Shown: positions 1 to 6,769, counted from the first letter of the stretch. The stretch is 8,182 bases of DNA from Comamonadaceae bacterium (GCA_947458345.1 CANHBU010000067.1:1-8182), one strand, 5' to 3'. Translations and numbers: made by a program. The notes: generated by a model not told the origin, from the letters alone.

Positions 1-391
1 CCGGGCCGCACTGCATGGGCGAGCTCGACAAGCGCGAGAGCACCCGCACGGCCTCGATCAGCTCGCCCATTTGCTCGACACCGGCCCGCACGCGGGCGGC
101 CAAGTGCCGCAGCGGCTCGCCCGCAGGCAGGGCCTCGAGGGATTCTTGGAGCAAGACAGAAAAGCCGTCGATCGCACTAAGCGGCGAGTGCAGATCGTGG
201 GCCAGGGCATGAGAAAACGACTCGAGATCGTCACGCTCGCGCTCGAGGTGTTCGATGCGCAGTTGCTGGGCTGCAAGGCGTGCATGCAGCTGCGCATGTC
301 CGGCGGACATGTCGGATGCGACTGGACTGGCGCCTAATTCTTGTATCGCCTTTTGACCAGGGTCGCTGCCTTTGACCGTTCCCTGATGCAT
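1..391 (-). CDS. Sensor histidine kinase, N-terminal part (runs off the left edge)
   Basis: This is the first 130 codons of a two-component sensor kinase, read on the minus strand from ATG at 391 to the window edge with no stop. Residues 36-58 form a charged helical linker (HLERERDDLES). They lead into a HisKA dimerisation domain with H-box FSHALAHDLHSPL (residues 59-71), where His65 is the expected autophosphorylated histidine. The second HisKA helix follows, ending near LIEAVRVLSRLS. This H-box resembles kinases whose HisKA domain reads SHDLRxPLRAIDGFS. The ATP-binding HATPase domain lies outside the window. The start is uncertain: no good ribosome binding site precedes ATG 391, GTG 397 or ATG 310, and the frame stays open upstream. 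With any of these starts there is no room for a PAS, GAF or membrane sensor ahead of HisKA. It lies 74 nt behind argP on the same strand and could be cotranscribed. Confidence 0.8.
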   Translation of the reverse strand, partial: MHQGTVKGSDPGQKAIQELGASPVASDMSAGHAQLHARLAAQQLRIEHLERERDDLESFSHALAHDLHSPLSAIDGFSVLLQESLEALPAGEPLRHLAARVRAGVEQMGELIEAVRVLSRLSSSPMQCGP

Positions 392-456
392 CGACACATT
401 GTCGTCGGCTTGCGCCGACCCACCGCCGTGCTCGGGTTTGCAGAGGTGGGGGCCCA

Positions 457-476
457 CCGCCGCGCTTAGGCGGCGG
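457..476. repeat. GC hairpin spanning the argP stop codon
   Basis: A perfect 7-bp inverted repeat (CCGCCGC at 457-463, GCGGCGG at 470-476) with a 6-nt loop contains the TAA stop of the LysR gene. A smaller dyad, GGTGGG/CCCACC, lies next to it at about 445-458. Together they could form strong RNA structure at the end of the argP message. No T-run follows on the minus strand, so a factor-independent terminator is not supported. Confidence 0.4.
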
Positions 477-1416
477 CCAGGACTTCGGGGGCGAGCAGAT
501 CGCGGGCGGCGGCGACCTGCAGCGCCCGGCTCAGGGCAGCCAGCACCTGCGACTGCAGGTTCCAGCAATGCCAAAACAGCGGCACATGCAGGCTCTGTCC
601 GGGCAGGATGTCGACCAAAATGCCCTGCTCGAGCAAGGGCTGCACAAGCAGGCGAGGCAGCACGCCCACGCCCCAGCCGGCCTGCACCGCTTGCACCATG
701 GCCTGCGAGCTGGGCACGAACAGCTGCTGCAGATTGACCGTTTTGAGGCCCAGCGCACGCCCCACCAGCTGCGCTGGCACGCTGTCCTTGCGGTTAAAGG
801 CCACAAAAGGCAGCTTGCGAAAATTGTGCATGCCCAGCAAGGCGGTGCCCTCGCGCGAAGGGCCCAAGTGCTTTTGCGCGTAGCTGCGCTCGGCAACGGC
901 CAAGTATTCCATGGCGCCCAGCGCCTGCACGCGGCAGCCGCGCAGGGGCTGGCTGATCGCGGTCACACAGCCCAGCACTTGGCCTTCGCGCAGCCACTGC
1001 AAAGTGAAATCCTGATCGTCAGTGATCACCTCCAGGGGCAGCCCCTGGCGCGCCAGGTCGCTCAAGGCGGGCAGGGCCCAGCAGGCGATGCTGTCGGCAT
1101 TGATCGCAATGGCCACGCGTTCGTGCTCGCGCTGCCCAGCGGCCTTGCTCGGGGTCAGCTCGCGCAGCTCAAGCTCGAGATCGGCACGCAGCAGGCGCGA
1201 CATCTTGGCATGCTTGAGCAAAAGCTGGCCAGCCAGCGTCGGGCGCACCGGCCGGCTGCGCACGATGAGCACCGTGCCCGTCTGCGACTCGAGCGCGCGC
1301 AGACGCTGCGACACCGCCGACTGGGTGATCGACAGGCGCAAGGACGCCCGCTCGAAACCGCCCTCTTCGACGATGGCGGCCAGACACTCCAGCGCATCCG
1401 GATCAAAGCTGTTCAT
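466..1416 (-). CDS. argP: LysR-type transcriptional regulator, ArgP/LysG family
   Basis: A 316-aa LysR-type regulator of usual family length. The N-terminal winged helix-turn-helix covers residues 4-61; its recognition part reads ERASLRLSITQSAVSQRLRALE, followed by the wing around VRPTLAG. A linker helix spans residues 62-90. The effector-binding domain starts at about residue 100 with VAIAINADSIACWALPAL, closely matching the NADS...W.LPAL segment of E. coli ArgP. ALGAMEYLAVAE and the C-terminal FWHCWNLQS also fit ArgP. Members sense lysine/arginine and control basic amino acid exporters (argO, lysE) or lysine genes; which effector and target apply here is inference. ATG 1416 was chosen because GAGGAG lies 7 nt upstream and the winged helix begins at once; a start at 1443 would add nine residues with no such site. 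It is divergent from the binding-protein gene at 1690, as expected for a LysR regulator and its target. No LysE/ArgO gene is in the window. Confidence 0.93.
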   Translation of the reverse strand: MNSFDPDALECLAAIVEEGGFERASLRLSITQSAVSQRLRALESQTGTVLIVRSRPVRPTLAGQLLLKHAKMSRLLRADLELELRELTPSKAAGQREHERVAIAINADSIACWALPALSDLARQGLPLEVITDDQDFTLQWLREGQVLGCVTAISQPLRGCRVQALGAMEYLAVAERSYAQKHLGPSREGTALLGMHNFRKLPFVAFNRKDSVPAQLVGRALGLKTVNLQQLFVPSSQAMVQAVQAGWGVGVLPRLLVQPLLEQGILVDILPGQSLHVPLFWHCWNLQSQVLAALSRALQVAAARDLLAPEVLAAA

Positions 1417-1528
1417 GTGAGATCTCCTCAGACAAGCCGTCAACCCAGCGGGTGGCCAGGGGCTCGCTTGCAGCGGCCAACGCGCGATAGCAGGTCGACC
1501 ACTGGGCGGTGGGCATCTTATCGATCAT
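1403..1528 (-). CDS. Possible 41-aa ORF overlapping the argP start
   Basis: The minus strand has an open frame from ATG 1528 to TGA 1403-1405 (41 aa, MIDKMPTAQW...EEISHEQL). Its end overlaps the first 14 nt of argP, and the argP ribosome binding site lies inside it. Codon use looks coding-like: 30 of the first 36 codons end in G or C, against 20 of 36 with G or C at position two. I see no good ribosome binding site before ATG 1528; a second in-frame ATG is at 1516. It has no hydrophobic segment and no domain I recognise. It could be a translated leader coupled to argP, a remnant of a longer gene, or chance. Confidence 0.3.
   Translation of the reverse strand: MIDKMPTAQWSTCYRALAAASEPLATRWVDGLSEEISHEQL
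1424..1429 (-). promoter_or_regulatory. Ribosome binding site of argP
   Basis: GAGGAG on the minus strand, 7 nt before ATG 1416. It decides the start of the LysR gene against the longer in-frame alternative at 1443. Confidence 0.75.
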
Positions 1529-1534
1529 GCTGCC

Positions 1535-1562
1535 GAAGAAACGTTAAATTTGGTCTCACAAT
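1535..1562. promoter_or_regulatory. AT-rich divergent control region with a LysR-type box
   Basis: This is the most AT-rich patch of the 273-nt divergent gap between argP and the binding-protein gene, lying near its middle. It contains ATT-N9-AAT (ATT at 1548-1550, AAT at 1560-1562), which matches the T-N11-A core of LysR-family binding sites. TTAAAT at 1544-1549 could act as a -10 element towards the right, but I see no convincing -35 partner. Binding of the adjacent ArgP-type regulator here is inference. Confidence 0.35.
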
Positions 1563-1599
1563 CGAGGCCCGTTAGGAGACGGTCAAGAGCAAGCCGCCA

Positions 1600-1618
1600 G
1601 GGGCGATCCGATCGCCCC
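1600..1618. repeat. 8-bp perfect inverted repeat upstream of the binding-protein gene
   Basis: GGGGCGAT (1600-1607) and ATCGCCCC (1611-1618) flank a 3-nt spacer. It lies 71 nt before ATG 1690, probably within the 5' untranslated leader. It could be an operator dyad or an RNA hairpin; no T-run follows, so it is not a standard terminator. Confidence 0.5.
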
Positions 1619-1674
1619 CAATCCTGTGCGAGCCCGAAAATCAAGGCGCGGCGCTCGTGCGGCCGGTAAGTTTT

Positions 1675-1682
1675 GAGGAGGA
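1675..1682 (+). promoter_or_regulatory. Ribosome binding site of the solute-binding-like gene
   Basis: GAGGAGGA with 7 nt to ATG 1690 is the strongest Shine-Dalgarno sequence in the window. It sets the start at 1690 rather than at the in-frame GTG at 1657. Confidence 0.8.
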
Positions 1683-1689
1683 CAAGAGC

Positions 1690-2421
1690 ATGCAAAACGA
1701 TAGCGCCCGCCAGGAGCTGGCCCCCCGCGGGATCCTGCGCGTGGGCCTGAATCTGTCGAATTTCCTGTTGATCAATCGCGGCACGCCGCCTGGCGTGCAC
1801 GAGGGCATCGTGCCCGATCTGGCCAAGGCGCTGGCCAGCGAGCTCGGCGTGGGCCTGCAGTTCGTGCCCTTTGCCTCGCCCGGCCTGCTCGGCGATGCGG
1901 TCGATCAGGACCAATGGGACGTGGCCTTCATGGCCGACGAGCCGGCCCGGGCCAAGACGGTGGCGTTTTCGCCGGCCTATCTGGAAATTCAGGCCAGCTA
2001 CCTGGTGCCGGCCGGGTCGCCGCTTGAGTCGGTGGAGCAAGTCGACCGGCCGGGCGTGCGCATTGCCGCCATGGCCAGCGGCGCCTACACGCTCTACCTG
2101 CAGCGCACCCTGGCGCATGCCGAGCTGGTGCTCACCGGCACGATCGACGAGTCCTTTGAGGCCTTCGCCGCCCAGGGCCTGGAGGCCTTGTCGGGGCTGC
2201 GCACCCGCTTGATCGCCGACCAGGCCAAGCTGCCGGGCAGCACGATTTTGCCGGGGTGCTTTACCAGCGTGCAGCAAGCCATCGGCTGCTCCAGGCGCCT
2301 GAGCGCAGCGCCGCTGTACCTGGCCGATTTTGCCGAGCGCATGCGCGCCAGCGGTGCGGTTCAGGCAGCCATCGATCGCCACCGGGTGGTCGGCGTCAAC
2401 GTGGCGCCGGCCAAGGCATGA
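1690..2421 (+). CDS. Family-3 solute-binding-like protein without signal peptide
   Basis: A 243-aa protein with the fold pattern of periplasmic amino-acid binding proteins (SBP_bac_3). Residues 12-30 (PRGILRVGLNLSNFLLINR) are the usual first strand, GIVPDLAKALASELG (39-53) the first helix, WDVAFMADEPARAKTVAFSPAYLEI (76-100) the hallmark segment with the ligand-contacting DE-R region, and YLVPAGSPLESVEQVDRPGVRIAA (104-127) the crossover into lobe two. The well-supported start leaves only 13 polar residues before the domain, so no signal peptide or lipobox is present. It should stay in the cytoplasm unless exported in another way. No ABC permease or ATPase for uptake adjoins it. From memory, similar leaderless proteins (L-LSNFLL, SAYDLxLxR, FTAVQQAIG patterns) occur across proteobacteria without known function. 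Its place divergent from an ArgP-type regulator suggests an amino-acid-related ligand, which is inference. Confidence 0.85.
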   Translation: MQNDSARQELAPRGILRVGLNLSNFLLINRGTPPGVHEGIVPDLAKALASELGVGLQFVPFASPGLLGDAVDQDQWDVAFMADEPARAKTVAFSPAYLEIQASYLVPAGSPLESVEQVDRPGVRIAAMASGAYTLYLQRTLAHAELVLTGTIDESFEAFAAQGLEALSGLRTRLIADQAKLPGSTILPGCFTSVQQAIGCSRRLSAAPLYLADFAERMRASGAVQAAIDRHRVVGVNVAPAKA

Positions 2422-2424
2422 ACA

Positions 2425-2439
2425 CGGTCTGAGAGACCG
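2425..2439. repeat. Short hairpin after the binding-protein gene
   Basis: CGGTCT-GAG-AGACCG is a perfect 6-bp inverted repeat with a 3-nt loop, starting 4 nt after the TGA at 2419-2421. It could slow transcription or protect the mRNA 3' end. No T-run follows. The remaining sequence up to 2620 holds no gene I can support; GACAAT at 2534-2539 is a possible -10 element without a convincing -35. Confidence 0.35.
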
Positions 2440-2620
2440 AGGGCCATGAATAAGATGTCCTGATCTTGGCAGGCAGCATTGGCGCGGCCAGCGCACGGCT
2501 GCTGGCCCGCCAGGGCGGACGGGCAGGATCGGGGACAATGCGGCGCGGCGGCCCGACCGGCCCGCGCGCCACAACGGACGCAGCGCAAAAGCCGCGCACC
2601 CAGGCCCACCCTGCAACGCC

Positions 2621-3145
2621 ATGACCCTTGCCCCACCGCCCGCCCAAACCCCGGACACCGAGTTTTCAAGCCAGCAACTGCGCCAGGCGCTGGCCCACTT
2701 TGCCACCGGCGTGACGGTGGTGACCGCCTGCGGCGCCGATGGACAGCGCGCGGGGCTGACGGTCAATTCCTTCAATTCGGTCTCGCTCGAACCACCCTTG
2801 GTGCTTTGGAGCCTGGGCCGCAGTTCGAGTTCGATGGCGGTCTTTGCGGCCGCCTCGCACCAGGTGATCCACGTGCTGGGCGCCGACCAGCAGGCCCTGG
2901 GCGAGCGCTTTGCCGGCCCGCGCGAGCGGCGCTGGCTTGATCTGGCACACGGCTGGAGCCGCGGCGGAGCGCCCCTGCTGGACGGCTGCGCCGCCGTCTT
3001 CGAGTGTCAGGCCGTGAGCCAGCACGACGCGGGCGACCATGTGGTCTTCATCGCCGAAGTCACGCGCTGCACCAGCGGCGGGCCGCGCGCGCCCTTGCTC
3101 TACCACGCCAGCCGCTTTCACACCGGCTTGAGCGCCTCGCCGTGA
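2621..3145 (+). CDS. Flavin reductase-like FMN-binding protein
   Basis: A 174-aa protein of the flavin reductase-like family (FMN-binding split barrel), the usual size for HpaC/NtaB-type flavin reductases. Members reduce free FMN or FAD with NAD(P)H, often supplying a two-component monooxygenase, in the cytoplasm. Hallmarks are LRQALAHFATGVTVVTA (residues 20-36), GLTVNSFNSVSLEPPLVLWSL (45-65), where Ser/Asn residues usually contact the flavin phosphate, and GDHVVFIAEV (138-147), the common GDH-xxFxGEV motif with Ala in place of the usual Gly. The C-terminal LLYHASRFH matches the family's PLLYHxGxY end. ATG 2621 gives a short 19-residue leader before the domain; no clear ribosome binding site precedes it. 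The gap to the downstream transporter gene is only 4 nt, so they are almost certainly cotranscribed. No monooxygenase partner is in the window, so the substrate system is unknown. Confidence 0.9.
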   Translation: MTLAPPPAQTPDTEFSSQQLRQALAHFATGVTVVTACGADGQRAGLTVNSFNSVSLEPPLVLWSLGRSSSSMAVFAAASHQVIHVLGADQQALGERFAGPRERRWLDLAHGWSRGGAPLLDGCAAVFECQAVSQHDAGDHVVFIAEVTRCTSGGPRAPLLYHASRFHTGLSASP

Positions 3146-3149
3146 AGCG

Positions 3150-4055
3150 ATGAGCCGCTTGCATCCGCAGCGCAAGGACCGGCTCGACACGCTGGCCATC
3201 GTGATTTTGCTGACCTGCTGCCTGGTGTGGGGCATGCAGCAGGTGCTGATCAAGTTCACGCTGACGCAGATGCCGCCGGCGTTTCAGGCCTGGCTGCGCC
3301 TGGCCGGTGCCACCTTGCTGCTCGTGCTGTGGTGCCGCTGGCGTGGCATTGCCCTGTGGGTGCGCGATGGCAGCGAGCGAGCCGGCTTGCTCGCTGGCCT
3401 GCTTTTTGCCGCCGAGTTCTCCTGCATTTATATCGGCATGCAATACACCAGCTCCTCGCGGCTGACGGTGTTTCTCTACACCTCGCCCTTCTGGGTGGCG
3501 CTGCTGGTGCCGCTGTGGATCCGCGATGAGCGCTTGCGCGGGCCGCAATGGGCGGGCCTGCTGCTGGCCTTTGGCGCCGTGGCCTTCGCCCTGCGCGAAG
3601 GCCTGCTGCACACCCAGGGACCGACGCTGGTGGGCGATTTGCTTGGGCTGGCGGCCGGCCTGTTTTGGGGCCTGACCACGGTGGTGATCCGCAGTTGCGG
3701 CCTGACGCGCATCGGGCCAGAAAAGCTGCTGCTCTACCAGGTCGGCGTCAGTGCGGCGCTCTTGCCTTTTCTGTCCTTGGCCTTGGGCGAGCGCTGGCAG
3801 CTGGGCTACAGCGTGCAAGCCTGGGCGTCGGTGGCGCTGCAGGCCTCGGTGGGCGGCTTTCTGAGCTTTTTGGCCTGGATGTGGCTGCTCGGGCGCTATC
3901 CGGCCACGCGGGTATCGAGCTTTTCCTTCTTCACGCCGCTGTTTACCTTGATGGGCGGCGCCCTGTGGCTCGGTGAGGCGGTCACCCCCGGGGTGCTGGC
4001 CGCGATTGCGGCGGTGGCACTGGGCATGGCGCTGATGAACCGGCGGCCGGCCTGA
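3150..4055 (+). CDS. DMT-superfamily (EamA) inner-membrane transporter
   Basis: A 301-aa protein with two EamA repeats (about residues 18-148 and 163-297) and ten predicted membrane helices, near 13-30, 43-61, 77-96, 104-123, 133-148, 160-180, 193-211, 224-247, 257-275 and 279-296. The short polar N-terminus and C-terminal NRRPA tail fit the usual topology with both ends inside. Typical features are CLVWGMQQVLIKFTL in helix 1, SSRLTVFLYTSPFWVALL in helix 4, and SSFSFFTPLFTLMGGALWLGE in helix 9, the common position for the repeat's PxxxxxxxxxxxGE signature. Family members export or take up amino acids, nucleotides, flavins and other small metabolites by secondary transport; sequence alone does not give the substrate. 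It starts 4 nt after the flavin reductase stop, implying translational coupling. A link to basic amino acids through the nearby ArgP-type regulator, or to flavins through the reductase, is possible but only inferred. Confidence 0.92.
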   Translation: MSRLHPQRKDRLDTLAIVILLTCCLVWGMQQVLIKFTLTQMPPAFQAWLRLAGATLLLVLWCRWRGIALWVRDGSERAGLLAGLLFAAEFSCIYIGMQYTSSSRLTVFLYTSPFWVALLVPLWIRDERLRGPQWAGLLLAFGAVAFALREGLLHTQGPTLVGDLLGLAAGLFWGLTTVVIRSCGLTRIGPEKLLLYQVGVSAALLPFLSLALGERWQLGYSVQAWASVALQASVGGFLSFLAWMWLLGRYPATRVSSFSFFTPLFTLMGGALWLGEAVTPGVLAAIAAVALGMALMNRRPA

Positions 4056-4087
4056 GCCCGCATGGGCCCGTACACGAAACAGACCCC

Positions 4088-4720
4088 ATGGACCTCTTGC
4101 TTCTTGCCGCCCTGCTGCTGGCCGTGCTGGTCTGGTCGCTCAAATCGCGCCGCGAGCGCGGCCGCATCGGGCTGCTGGCGGCGCATCTGCGGCCCTACGA
4201 TATCGAGGCGCTCATGCAAACGCTCAGCGAAGGCTATCTGCGTGCGCTCGGTGAAAACGATGTGCAGCGCCGGCAAGCGATTTGGACAGTGCTCGAGCCG
4301 TCCGAGCGCCGCCTGGCCGAACAGTTCGCACGGTTTGCCAGCGACTTTGCACGGCTGCCGACCGAGCGCACCCGCATCGTCACACTGGCTTGGCCGCTGG
4401 CCTGGCTGCTCGAGCAAGCGGGCGGGCCGGCCGCATGGCTCGAGCGCTCGAGCATCGACATGCGCGCCTTGGTGCAGCTGCATGCGCAGGCACTGTCGCG
4501 GGCTGCGCAGCCCACTGAGGGCACGTCCGCCTCGGCCAAGGCCTACACCTTGCTTGCCGAAATTCTTTTGATGCAGCACAGCTGCCACTGGTATTGCAAA
4601 TCGCAGGCCGTGGCCTGCGCGCGTCTGCTGGCGCGCCATCAGACCTCTTACCGCAAAGTGCTCGACTCGGTCGACCCCGCGACGCGCCAGGATTACACCG
4701 GCTTGACCGGTCAGGCCTGA
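4088..4720 (+). CDS. Membrane-anchored protein of unknown function with a His/Cys cluster
   Basis: A 210-aa protein whose function I do not recognise. Residues 2-17 ([16 protein letters not shown]) are one membrane helix followed by KSRRERGR, which predicts an N-out, C-in anchor with the rest in the cytoplasm. The remainder is probably all helical, with many Leu/Ala/Arg-rich segments ([52 protein letters not shown]). Near the C-terminus [13 protein letters not shown] holds H164, C166, H167 and C170, a dense cluster that could bind a metal. It is followed by [17 protein letters not shown]. From memory it resembles conserved hypothetical proteins of Burkholderiales. Strong coding composition and its position 32 nt after the transporter support it as a real gene. 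No clear ribosome binding site precedes ATG 4088. Its last 10 nt overlap the convergent ATPase gene. Confidence 0.8.
   Translation: MDLLLLAALLLAVLVWSLKSRRERGRIGLLAAHLRPYDIEALMQTLSEGYLRALGENDVQRRQAIWTVLEPSERRLAEQFARFASDFARLPTERTRIVTLAWPLAWLLEQAGGPAAWLERSSIDMRALVQLHAQALSRAAQPTEGTSASAKAYTLLAEILLMQHSCHWYCKSQAVACARLLARHQTSYRKVLDSVDPATRQDYTGLTGQA
4697..4711. repeat. Inverted repeat at the convergent gene ends
   Basis: ACCGG (4697-4701) and CCGGT (4707-4711) flank a 5-nt loop just before both convergent stop codons. It might act on messages of either strand, but the stem is short and there is no T-run on either side, so a terminator call is weak. Confidence 0.25.
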
Positions 4721-5424
4721 GCCAGGGCGGGCGGCGCGAGCAGATGGCCGTCGACAAGCTCGATGCGCCGATCGCAACGGCTGGCCAGGCTGGCGTCATG
4801 GGTGACGATGAGACAGGCGCTGCCGTGCTCACGGTTGAATCGGCGCAGCAGCGCAAACACCTCGTCGGCACTGACGCGGTCGAGATTGCCGGTGGGCTCG
4901 TCGGCCAGGATCAGGCGCGGGCGGCGGGCCAGCGCCCGGGCCAGCGCGACGCGCTGCTGCATGCCGCCCGAGAGTTCACCCGGCCGCTTGGCCAGGGCCT
5001 GGCTCAAGCCGACGCTGTCCAACAAGTCGCGCGCGAGTGCCTCGTCGGCAGGCTGCACCGAGCCGTGCGCAATCATCAGCGGCATCAGCACGTTTTCCAG
5101 CGCCGTAAAGGCCGGCAGCAGGTGATGGAACTGAAACACAAAGCCGATGGCCGCCCCGCGCAGCTCGGTCAGCTGCGCGTCGCTGAGCGCGCCCGTGTCC
5201 TGGCCGGCCAAACTCATGCGCCCGCCCGTGGCCGGCTCGAGCAGGCCGATGATGTTGAGCAAGGTGCTCTTGCCCGATCCCGAGGGGCCCTGCAAGGCGA
5301 CGAATTGCGCCGGCCCCAGGCTCAGGCTGATGCCGTGGAGCACCTCGTGCTCGACCGCGGTGCCCACGTCGTAGCTCTTGCGGATCTCGCAAAGCTCGAG
5401 GACGGGACCCGGATCCGGACTCAT
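4711..5424 (-). CDS. ABC transporter ATPase, LolD/MacB/DevA type
   Basis: A 237-aa ABC ATPase with every catalytic motif intact: Walker [10 protein letters not shown] (residues 46-54), Q-loop [10 protein letters not shown] (Gln98), signature LSGGMQQR (151-158), Walker B LILADEP with catalytic Glu176, D-loop GNLD (179-182), and switch His209 in IVTHD. The QFHHLLPxFTALENV segment is characteristic of LolD, and the whole belongs to the LolD/MacB/FtsE group. These ATPases work on FtsX-type permeases and drive periplasmic steps by mechanotransmission rather than classic membrane passage. ATG 5424 was chosen because it shares ATGA with the permease stop, a common coupling arrangement; the longer frame to 5502 would lie wholly inside the permease gene. 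It is third in the adaptor-permease-ATPase operon. LolD itself is unlikely, since an adaptor rather than lolC/E accompanies it. Its end overlaps the convergent gene by 10 nt. Confidence 0.95.
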   Translation of the reverse strand: MSPDPGPVLELCEIRKSYDVGTAVEHEVLHGISLSLGPAQFVALQGPSGSGKSTLLNIIGLLEPATGGRMSLAGQDTGALSDAQLTELRGAAIGFVFQFHHLLPAFTALENVLMPLMIAHGSVQPADEALARDLLDSVGLSQALAKRPGELSGGMQQRVALARALARRPRLILADEPTGNLDRVSADEVFALLRRFNREHGSACLIVTHDASLASRCDRRIELVDGHLLAPPALAQA

Positions 5425-6668
5425 GCGCGAATGGCCTGCACCGGATCCATGCGCGCGGCGCGGCGCGCCGGCATGAAGGCCGACAGCAGGCCGATCACGC
5501 AAGCGAGCGCGCTGGCGGCCAGCGCCAGAGCCAGATCGAGTTGGGCGCTGTACATGGCACTGCCGTCGGGGCTCTTGAAGATGTGCGAGAACAGCACCAA
5601 AAGACCATAGGCCAGCGCAGCGCCCAGGCCCGACCCGAGCAGGCCCAGCAGGGCGCCTTGCAGCAAAAACACGCCCATGATGTCACGCCGGCTTGCGCCC
5701 ATGGCACGCAAGATGCCGATTTCGCGCTGCTTTTGCACCACGCTGACCACCAGCACGCTGGAGATCCCCAGCGCCACGATGGCCACCACAAAGCCGCGGA
5801 TCAGGTTGTTGGAGATGGTCTGGTTGGACAAGGCGTTGAGCAAGCCGGCATTGGTCTGCATCCAGCTGTCCACGCGCAGGCCGGTCTGCTCGCGCAGCCG
5901 ATCGGCCACGGCGTCGGCACCAAACAGGTCGGCCACGCTCAGGTCGATGACCGAGACACTGCCGGGCAGATCGAGCAGGGTCTGCGCCAGGCGCAAGGTG
6001 ATGAACACCCGCCGGCGGTTGATCTCGCGGCTGCCCGTGTCGAACAAGCCGGCCACGGTCAGCACCTCGGTGCGCACACCGGTGCTCACGCGCAGCTTGT
6101 CGCCCACTTGCAGGCCCAGGTCGTCGGCCAACTCGCGACCGATCAGGGCCTGCTGGCCTGCGATCTCGAAGCGCCCGGCCGTCATGTAAGCGTCCATACG
6201 GACCACGCGCCGATAGTCCTGCGGCCGCACGCCCAAAAGCGTCACGCTCTGAAAGGCAGCGCCGCGGGTGGCCAGAGCCGGGCCGCTGGCCACGGGAGAG
6301 ACTGCCAGCACACCCGGGCTTGCCCGGGCCAGATCGGCCATACGCTCCCACTGATCGACCGCGCGCTGGCGCTGCAGGCGCGGCTGCAGCTGCGCGGCAA
6401 CGGCCTGCGTGGGCGGCTGGCGCAACAGCTGCTCCTGCAAAGGCGCCATCACCACATGCGCCTGCGAGCCCATGACGCGCTCAACAATCGTGTTTTGTAG
6501 CTGCGCAATCAACTGGGTCAAAAACACCGTGACGGCCACGCCAGCGGTCACCCCGGCCAGCACCAAGCTGCTTTGCACCCGGCCCTCACGCAGGAAGCGC
6601 AGGGCCAGCAGCCACCGCAGCGGCAGCACGCGCGCCCATCGGCTCAGCGCCGGCCGCGCCGCCCTCAT
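5421..6668 (-). CDS. FtsX/MacB-type ABC transporter permease
   Basis: A 415-aa permease with the four-helix FtsX layout: membrane helix 1 at about 34-56 ([20 protein letters not shown]), a large periplasmic domain at about 57-287 (MacB_PCD-like, with [27 protein letters not shown] and [18 protein letters not shown]), then helices near 290-311, 331-361 and 378-399. [19 protein letters not shown] (312-330) is the typical coupling helix that meets the ATPase. The end [16 protein letters not shown] is the family's common C-terminal signature. DevC, LolC/E and MacB permeases share this form; the separate ATPase and preceding adaptor make DevC the nearest analogue. ATG 6668 was chosen; GTG 6683 is an in-frame alternative with AAGG upstream. 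The gene begins 108 nt after the adaptor gene and its stop overlaps the ATPase start. Proposed work: change shape on ATP hydrolysis to push substrate from the periplasm or inner membrane into the adaptor/TolC channel. Confidence 0.92.
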   Translation of the reverse strand: MRAARPALSRWARVLPLRWLLALRFLREGRVQSSLVLAGVTAGVAVTVFLTQLIAQLQNTIVERVMGSQAHVVMAPLQEQLLRQPPTQAVAAQLQPRLQRQRAVDQWERMADLARASPGVLAVSPVASGPALATRGAAFQSVTLLGVRPQDYRRVVRMDAYMTAGRFEIAGQQALIGRELADDLGLQVGDKLRVSTGVRTEVLTVAGLFDTGSREINRRRVFITLRLAQTLLDLPGSVSVIDLSVADLFGADAVADRLREQTGLRVDSWMQTNAGLLNALSNQTISNNLIRGFVVAIVALGISSVLVVSVVQKQREIGILRAMGASRRDIMGVFLLQGALLGLLGSGLGAALAYGLLVLFSHIFKSPDGSAMYSAQLDLALALAASALACVIGLLSAFMPARRAARMDPVQAIRA

Positions 6669-6769
6669 CGCCGCAGCCCCCACCGGGCCTTGGGCGGCGT
6701 TGTCTGGACAGGCTCTTGGTGGGGCATGGCTCGGTCGTGATGGGGACTGCGTGGGGCTGGGGGACAGCG

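Noticed and set aside
568..1575. Long open frame (about 335 codons) on the plus strand, antisense to the LysR regulator
   Set aside because: Its translation is rich in His, Gln, Arg and Ala with no domain, typical of the mirror frame of a GC-rich gene, while the minus strand encodes an evident ArgP-type protein.
2425..2439. CGGTCT-GAG-AGACCG hairpin as a factor-independent terminator
   Set aside because: The stem is only 6 bp and no T-run follows; it is kept only as a hairpin.
1525..2775. Long open frame (about 416 codons) on the minus strand across the binding-protein gene
   Set aside because: It crosses the divergent promoter region and runs antisense to two genes with clear domains; its composition is that of a shadow frame.
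5425..5502. Longer N-terminus for the ATPase (26 extra residues)
   Set aside because: The extension lies inside the permease gene and is low in recognisable structure; ATG 5424 with the ATGA overlap fits the family start much better.
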